Assembly (NCBI GenBank): GCA_030612495.1
Contig: JAUWNT010000066.1
Span: 1-11,850 of the forward strand
Direction: 5' to 3'
From: Candidatus Aminicenantota bacterium
Lineage (GTDB): Bacteria; Acidobacteriota; Aminicenantia; UBA2199
DNA: 11,850 nt
Shown: in pieces, positions 7,257-11,850 of the stretch
Numbering within the stretch: the stretch's first letter is position 1
Layout of the letters: every line of letters starts with the position of its first letter
The notes under the pieces: generated by a model
What the model saw: only the letters and a program-made list of their open reading frames with translations
Databases searched by the model: none
What the model was told of the DNA's origin: nothing
Program-made: the position numbers and the translations under genes

Positions 7257-7958
7257 ATGGAATATAACGAGAATAATTTAATAATCACTAAAGATTTAAA
7301 GAAAACATATAAAGATAATGGAGTTTATGTCAATGCAATAAACGGAATTGATATTACAATCAATTCCGGAGAATTTACTGCAATTGTAGGCCCATCAGGT
7401 TCAGGTAAAACCACTTTTTTCAACCTGATATCAGGCCTTGATTCCCTTACATATGGTAAAGTATGGCTGAACAGCAAGCTTATATCAGATATGAGCGGAA
7501 AAGAGCTTTCGGATTTTCGTAGAGATAACATTGGCTTTGTATTCCAGGCTTACAATTTAATTCCAGTTCTGACAGTAGAAGAAAATATTGAATATATAAT
7601 GCTTTTACAGGGAGTTGGGAAAAAGGAAAGGCATAAAAAAGTATTAAATATCTTAAGAGAAGTAGGGCTTGAAGGCATGAGAAACCGTGTTCCAACAAAA
7701 CTTTCCGGAGGCCAGCAGCAGAGAGTTGCAATTGCCAGAGCAATGGTCTCAGAGCCTTCATTAATTCTTGCTGACGAGCCAACTGCAAACCTTGATTCAA
7801 AAACAGGTACAGAACTACTTAATATGATGAGAAGATTAAATGAGACAACTGGTATGACATTTCTTTTCTCAACTCACGATAAGATGATAATGGAAAAAGC
7901 AAGAAGGGTTATTACTCTTAAAGATGGTCTTATTGAAAAAGATGAGATAAAAGCTTGA
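7257..7958 (+). CDS. LolD/MacB-type ABC transporter ATPase
   Basis: A 233-residue nucleotide-binding subunit that powers the adjacent permease pair from the cytoplasmic side. All ABC motifs are intact: Walker A G-P-S-G-S-G-K-T (45-52), Q-loop Gln97 in F-V-F-Q-A-Y-N-L-I-P, signature L-S-G-G-Q-Q-Q-R (149-156), Walker B L-I-L-A-D-E (169-174), D-loop N-L-D (178-180) and switch His207 in S-T-H-D. The F-Q-A-Y-N-L-I-P-V-L-T-V-E-E-N stretch is typical of the LolD/MacB/FtsE group, and the length matches. The SD AAAGGAG sits ahead of the ATG. Its TGA stop is separated by one base from the ATG of the beta-barrel gene, which suggests translational coupling. Confidence 0.95.
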   Translation: MEYNENNLIITKDLKKTYKDNGVYVNAINGIDITINSGEFTAIVGPSGSGKTTFFNLISGLDSLTYGKVWLNSKLISDMSGKELSDFRRDNIGFVFQAYNLIPVLTVEENIEYIMLLQGVGKKERHKKVLNILREVGLEGMRNRVPTKLSGGQQQRVAIARAMVSEPSLILADEPTANLDSKTGTELLNMMRRLNETTGMTFLFSTHDKMIMEKARRVITLKDGLIEKDEIKA

Positions 7959-7959
7959 A

Positions 7960-9222
7960 ATGAAAAAGATCTTTATTACTGCTACATTTCTAATATTATT
8001 TACCTTTCATATTAAATCAGAAGATATATTCTCCATAAAAGGTTACTTTAAAAACTTCTCTTCTGTATTTAGCCTTCCTGAATACAAAACAGATAAAGAT
8101 GTAGTCAGTTACCCTGATATGGGGGCTGTAAGTAACAGGTTGCGCATAAAATTATTGATTAAACCTTTAACCTGGCTTTCAATAAATAGTGCTTATGATA
8201 TATATCCAATAATTCAGGACACTTCCCTATTCAATACTGACTTGTTTTTTACTGATGTTGTATCTACAAATTACCGCTTCAATGACCTTTCAAAAAGAAT
8301 TTACCCGGAACAAAGTAAAAAGATTGGAAGCTTTGGTTTGTTTCACAATCTTGATAGGCTCTTTATTACAATTAAAACAAATTTTGCAGATATTTTTATA
8401 GGAAGACAATCAATTGCCTGGGGTAGTGCACATGTAATAAACCCAACAGATATTATTGCTCCATTTACATTTAATGAACTTGATATTGAAGAAAGAAGAG
8501 GGGTTGATGCAATTCGAATACGTATACCTATTGGAATCATGGATGAGATTGATGCAGGCTATGTAGCAGGGGAAAATTTTAATATAAAAAAAAGTGCTTT
8601 CTTTTTAAGAAGTAAAATATACATTTTAAAAACGGATTTCTCTCTCCTGCTATTAGACTTTAGGGAGCATCTTTTGTTAGGAATGGATATTACAAGATCA
8701 ATTGGAGGTGCATGTTTCTGGTTTGAAGCAGCTTATGTAATCCCATTTTTTTTTAATACTGATAAAACTATAAATGAAAATAACTATTTCAGAGCCTCAG
8801 TGGGACTTGACTACAATTTCAGCACAAAAACATATGGATATATTGAATACCATTTCAATTCCTCAGGTAAAAACATTACAGAAGAGTATCAAAATAATTT
8901 TAATTCTTCTGCTTTTCAAGATGGCTCGGTTTATCTTATGGGAAAACATTATCTAAACTTTGGATTAACTTATCAGATTTCTCCTCTTGCATCGTTTTCA
9001 AAGCTTATAATATATAATATCAATGATAAATCATTTTATTTTGCTCCTAAAATCGAATACAATATAGCGGAAAATATATATTTATCAGCAGGATCTTTTT
9101 TTGGTATTGGTAAAAAACCAGAAATAATCCCTAACCTCTCTGATAAAACTCCTTATACATTCCATTCTGAATTTGGCACATACCCGGGTATGTTTTTTCT
9201 ATCATTCAGAATTTACTTTTAA
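7960..9222 (+). CDS. Outer-membrane beta-barrel protein with a DUF1302-like motif
   Basis: A 420-residue predicted outer-membrane protein. The N-terminus is a signal peptide (K2-K3, hydrophobic 4-17, likely cleavage after Ser20). The rest alternates polar and hydrophobic residues in amphipathic strands rich in Tyr and Phe. The chain ends S-F-R-I-Y-F, a C-terminal aromatic beta-signal for the BAM machinery. Residues 148-164 carry I-G-R-Q-S-I-A-W-G-S followed by V-I-N-P-T-D, the motif I associate with DUF1302-type barrels. DUF1302 genes are often found beside LolA-like DUF1329 genes and RND exporters; here the energy source is an ABC system instead. It is the last gene of the operon, one base after the ATPase stop, and no clear SD of its own is seen, so translation is likely coupled. 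The inferred role is outer-membrane docking partner or acceptor for the carrier; a porin is also possible. Confidence 0.8.
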   Translation: MKKIFITATFLILFTFHIKSEDIFSIKGYFKNFSSVFSLPEYKTDKDVVSYPDMGAVSNRLRIKLLIKPLTWLSINSAYDIYPIIQDTSLFNTDLFFTDVVSTNYRFNDLSKRIYPEQSKKIGSFGLFHNLDRLFITIKTNFADIFIGRQSIAWGSAHVINPTDIIAPFTFNELDIEERRGVDAIRIRIPIGIMDEIDAGYVAGENFNIKKSAFFLRSKIYILKTDFSLLLLDFREHLLLGMDITRSIGGACFWFEAAYVIPFFFNTDKTINENNYFRASVGLDYNFSTKTYGYIEYHFNSSGKNITEEYQNNFNSSAFQDGSVYLMGKHYLNFGLTYQISPLASFSKLIIYNINDKSFYFAPKIEYNIAENIYLSAGSFFGIGKKPEIIPNLSDKTPYTFHSEFGTYPGMFFLSFRIYF

Positions 9223-9239
9223 GCAATTGACAAAAAAAA

Positions 9240-10163
9240 TTAATTTACTTTAAAAGTTGTATCTCCTTTTTCAAAAAAGTTTACAATCTGGGTTATTGCT
9301 GCAACACCTGCATTAACATTAGCTTCAGCTGTTTGTGCACCCATCTTTTTAGGAGTAAAGAAATATCTTCCTTCATATTTATCTTTAATTTTATCTTTAC
9401 AATCAGGTGCAACATCAGATACATATTTAAAATCATCCCTCTCTTCAAAAATTTTCATGAGTGACTCTTCGCAAATAATTTCTTTTCTTGCAGTATTAAC
9501 AAGAGTTGCTCCCTCAGGCATCCTTGAAAGCAGCTTATAATTTATGGATTCCTTTGTTTTATCATTTGCAGGGATATGAAGAGAAATATACTGACATGTG
9601 CTATACAGTTCTTCAACTGATCCAACACATTTAACTCCATCTTTCTCAATTACTTCTCTATCAATAAATGGATCAAAGGCAAATAAATCCATGCCAAATC
9701 CCATTGCTATTTTTGCCACACATTTGCCTACATTGCCATATGCATGCATACCCAATTTCTTTCCTTTTAGCTCACAACCCGGTTTCCCATTAAAGCAGTT
9801 ACGTGCAATATAGACCATCATACCAAGAGCAAGTTCAGCGACTGCATTTGAATTCTGGCCAGGTGTATTCATAACTGTCACCCCATGTTCTGTTGCAGAT
9901 TTCAGATCAATATTATCGTAACCTGCACCTGCTCGTACAACAATCTTCAGGTTTTTTGCTGCATCCAAAACTTCTGAATCTATTTTATCACTTCTAACTA
10001 TTAAAGCATCAACATCTTCAACTGCCTTTAATAATTCAGATAAATGCTCATACTTTTCAAGAAGAATAAGTTCATAACCTTGTTCTATAACTATTTTTTC
10101 AATCTTCTTCACTGCTGCTTTAGCAAATGGTTTAACAGTTGCAATCAAAACTTTTTTTGACAT
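9240..10163 (-). CDS. serA: D-3-phosphoglycerate dehydrogenase, short lysine-type
   Basis: A 307-residue NAD-dependent 2-hydroxyacid dehydrogenase, most likely oxidising 3-phosphoglycerate in the first step of serine synthesis. Seen: R-A-G-A-G-Y-D-N-I-D (77-86), N-T-P-G-Q-N-S-N-A-V-A-E (99-110), the nucleotide-binding turn H-A-Y-G-N-V-G (140-146) with acidic Asp164 favouring NAD, catalytic Arg226 in N-T-A-R-K-E, and a likely acid around Asp254. Where most family members have catalytic His (T-P-H), this one has T-P-K-K-M-G-A-Q-T-A-E-A (270-281). The first Gly of the Rossmann motif is Ala. Both traits fit the short enzymes of Bacteroides and Entamoeba, classed from memory as type III K. There is no ACT regulatory domain, so serine feedback is unlikely. 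The SD GAGGTG lies four bases before the ATG. It is 76 bp downstream of the acyl-CoA synthetase on the same strand. Confidence 0.9.
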   Translation of the reverse strand: MSKKVLIATVKPFAKAAVKKIEKIVIEQGYELILLEKYEHLSELLKAVEDVDALIVRSDKIDSEVLDAAKNLKIVVRAGAGYDNIDLKSATEHGVTVMNTPGQNSNAVAELALGMMVYIARNCFNGKPGCELKGKKLGMHAYGNVGKCVAKIAMGFGMDLFAFDPFIDREVIEKDGVKCVGSVEELYSTCQYISLHIPANDKTKESINYKLLSRMPEGATLVNTARKEIICEESLMKIFEERDDFKYVSDVAPDCKDKIKDKYEGRYFFTPKKMGAQTAEANVNAGVAAITQIVNFFEKGDTTFKVN

Positions 10164-10186
10164 ATTTCACCTCTTTTTACTCTTTT

Positions 10187-10214
10187 ATTTTAACATATTA
10201 TGATTTAAACACAA
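10187..10214 (-). promoter_or_regulatory. Candidate promoter of serA
   Basis: On the minus strand TTGTGT (10214-10209) is followed after 16 bases by TAAAAT (10192-10187), placing the start point near 10180 and a leader of about 17 bases. The -35 match is moderate, so readthrough from the upstream synthetase gene is also possible. Confidence 0.35.
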
Positions 10215-10239
10215 AGATTTAAGAAAAAGAATAAAGCTA

Positions 10240-11850
10240 CTATTTTTTTGAACGTGTATACAAATATCTCTTTATTTTATGAGTTGCAGTTCTGACAAAA
10301 GGCTCTTTCTGCTCAATAATTCTTGAGATCTTTGAATAAGTAGAGAGCTGAGCATTAACATCATTCTTAATACCCTGAAGTACTTCCTCAATAAAACCCA
10401 ACTTTTGTTTCTCAGTTTTACCCTTTGTCTCCTCATCTATTAAATCATAATCAAGATAAACCCATGCTTCAATAATACCATTATTCTCAATTATAAGTGA
10501 TTCTGCCACATATATAGAAGAATCTATTTTTCCTTCAATTGATTCAGGGTATATATTTTCGCCATTTGACGTTAATATCATATTTTTTGACCTGCCAGTT
10601 ATATGAAGATTTTTAAATTTATCAAAGCGTCCGAGATCACCTGTTCTAAACCATCCATGTTCATCCAATACCTCTTTTGTCAATTCAGGATTTTTAAAGT
10701 AACCCTTCATAATATTTGGCCCCCTTACACAAATCTCACCTATGCCACTCTTTTTGTCTGGATTCTCAATTTTCATTTCACAACCAGGAGTAACCTTTCC
10801 TGTTGAGCCGAGTTTAACTGTTTTTTCTCCCCAGGGGCCTCCTGCTATTAAAGGAGCAGTTTCTGTCAAGCCATAACCAATAAGATATGGAAATCCCGAC
10901 TCCTTAAAGAATTTTTCTGCATCACGATTAAATGAAGCACCCCCAATTGCCATTAGTTTGAGCTCTCCACCAAAAAATTCTATTAGTTTATTCCTAATCT
11001 TTTTGTATATTTTTTTCTTTAAACCTGGTATTTTTATTATAAGTTTTACTAATTTATTCTTTTCAAGAACAGTTAAAACCTTTTTTTTATATATTTTCTC
11101 TAAAATTAATGGAACTGAACAAATAACATTGGGTTTTTCTTTCTTACAGATTTCCTCTAAAATTCTTGGTGTTGGTGGTTTATCATTATACACAATCCTG
11201 GATCCATTTACTAAAGCCAGTAAAAACCCAACAGTAAATTCATAAGTATGTGAAAGAGGCAATATAGATAAGAATGTATCTTCAGAATTAAATTCCATTA
11301 ATAATGAACATGCAAGAGCATTTGAAACCAGGTTCTTATGTGTAAGCATTACAGCCTTTGAATGTCCTGAAGTACCTGATGTATAAATGATCGAAGCAAT
11401 ATCATGTTCTGAAACTTCTCTTGATTTTAAACCAATAGTCTCTGGAATTCTTTTTATAAAATCAATCGCTTTATCAATAACATTTGATATAGGTTCGATT
11501 TTAAGAGAGTGTTCATCAGTTTCGAAATTATCAAGAGTAATGATATGTTTGAGTTTAAGGCGATCAAGATAACCGACTTTTTCGATTTGCTTTTGAGTTG
11601 TAAATAGGACTTTTGCTTCTGAATCCAGTAAAATATGCCTTATATCTGCTTCTGGAAAGTCAGGCAACATGGGTACAGCAATTGCTCCTGTTCTTACAAT
11701 TGCAAAATAACTTATCCCCCAATTAGGAGAGTTCTCCCCAAGTATTGCTACTCTATCTCCCTTATTTATTCCTATTTCAATAAGTAGATCAGCAACCTTT
11801 AAAACCTTTTCGAAAAATTCTTTATAAGTTATTGGTGTTTCAAAGGCTTT
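10240..11850 (-). CDS. AMP-binding long-chain acyl-CoA synthetase (partial, N-terminus beyond right edge)
   Basis: An adenylate-forming enzyme that activates a carboxylic acid, probably a fatty acid, through acyl-AMP to acyl-CoA. The frame stays open to the right edge. The 60 codons before the Met at 11670 encode clear family sequence (T-Y-K-E-F-F, G-D-R-V-A-I-L-G-E-N-S-P-N-W), so the true start lies outside and 536 residues are visible. Seen, numbered from the first visible codon: phosphate loop Y-T-S-G-T-S-G-H-S-K (156-165), Y-G-L-T-E-T-A-P (about 325-332), G-W-F-R-T-G-D (about 398-404), hinge G-R-S-K-N-M-I (about 418-424) and a C-terminal Lys in T-H-K-I-K-R (about 522-527) where the adenylation lysine is expected. 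The loop has S-K-A where P-K-G is more usual. The acyl chain length cannot be read from sequence. It is upstream of serA. Confidence 0.93.
   Translation of the reverse strand, partial: KAFETPITYKEFFEKVLKVADLLIEIGINKGDRVAILGENSPNWGISYFAIVRTGAIAVPMLPDFPEADIRHILLDSEAKVLFTTQKQIEKVGYLDRLKLKHIITLDNFETDEHSLKIEPISNVIDKAIDFIKRIPETIGLKSREVSEHDIASIIYTSGTSGHSKAVMLTHKNLVSNALACSLLMEFNSEDTFLSILPLSHTYEFTVGFLLALVNGSRIVYNDKPPTPRILEEICKKEKPNVICSVPLILEKIYKKKVLTVLEKNKLVKLIIKIPGLKKKIYKKIRNKLIEFFGGELKLMAIGGASFNRDAEKFFKESGFPYLIGYGLTETAPLIAGGPWGEKTVKLGSTGKVTPGCEMKIENPDKKSGIGEICVRGPNIMKGYFKNPELTKEVLDEHGWFRTGDLGRFDKFKNLHITGRSKNMILTSNGENIYPESIEGKIDSSIYVAESLIIENNGIIEAWVYLDYDLIDEETKGKTEKQKLGFIEEVLQGIKNDVNAQLSTYSKISRIIEQKEPFVRTATHKIKRYLYTRSKK

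Noticed and set aside
7480..7800. Minus-strand 106-codon open frame within the ATPase gene
   Set aside because: It lies opposite the Walker A-to-Walker B region of an intact ABC ATPase and shows no family signature.
9215..9257. Inverted repeat ACTTTTAA / TTAAAAGT around the convergent operon and serA stops, plus an A8 run, as a bidirectional terminator
   Set aside because: The arms are eight AT-rich bases separated by 27 bases and overlap coding ends; the hairpin would be too weak to call.
10240..11670. Acyl-CoA synthetase starting at the Met at 11670
   Set aside because: The same frame continues to 11850 with clear AMP-binding N-terminal sequence, so the Met is internal and the gene is cut by the window edge.
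1..11850. tRNA, rRNA, riboswitch, CRISPR or mobile-element signatures
   Set aside because: The spacers are short (at most 191 bp) and AT-rich, with no cloverleaf, regularly spaced repeats, transposase or integrase frames.

Overview
This is an AT-rich window (roughly 30% G+C by eye) from a bacterium with a Gram-negative, two-membrane envelope. The evidence is an Lpt-type lipopolysaccharide export protein, a LolA-like periplasmic carrier and a signal-peptide-bearing outer-membrane beta-barrel ending in Phe. TGA is used as a stop codon, so the genetic code is standard. I cannot name the phylum; the phosphoglycerate dehydrogenase resembles the short, lysine-containing type known from Bacteroides and Entamoeba. 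The low G+C and mixed affinities would fit a poorly sampled anaerobic lineage, which is an inference only.

Layout. Bases 1-711 (minus) hold the N-terminal 237 codons of type I signal peptidase LepB, cut by the left edge. A 134-bp divergent spacer with an extended -10 promoter leads to a plus-strand DUF362 protein (846-1940). It converges on a long minus-strand gene (1966-3819) that looks like LptC joined to OstA/LptA-type repeats. A 191-bp divergent spacer carries a strong minus-strand promoter and several short inverted repeats. A tight five-gene plus-strand operon follows (4011-9222): LolA-like periplasmic protein, two FtsX/LolC/E-type permeases, a LolD/MacB-type ATPase and an outer-membrane beta-barrel with a DUF1302-like motif. 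The gene gaps there are 13, 11, 12 and 1 bp. It converges, with 17 bp between stops, on minus-strand serA (9240-10163), which lies downstream of a minus-strand acyl-CoA synthetase (10240-11850) cut by the right edge.

How it fits together. The centre is an envelope-transport region. The fused Lpt protein would carry LPS across the periplasm. The divergent operon encodes every part a second lipid or lipoprotein route would need: an inner-membrane ABC extractor, a soluble carrier and an outer-membrane barrel. LepB processes exported proteins, and the acyl-CoA synthetase activates fatty acids. This Lol-like operon is the best candidate for an under-described system; its cargo cannot be read from the sequence. 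No tRNA, rRNA, CRISPR array, insertion sequence or phage gene was found, and no gene-free stretch exceeds 300 bases.
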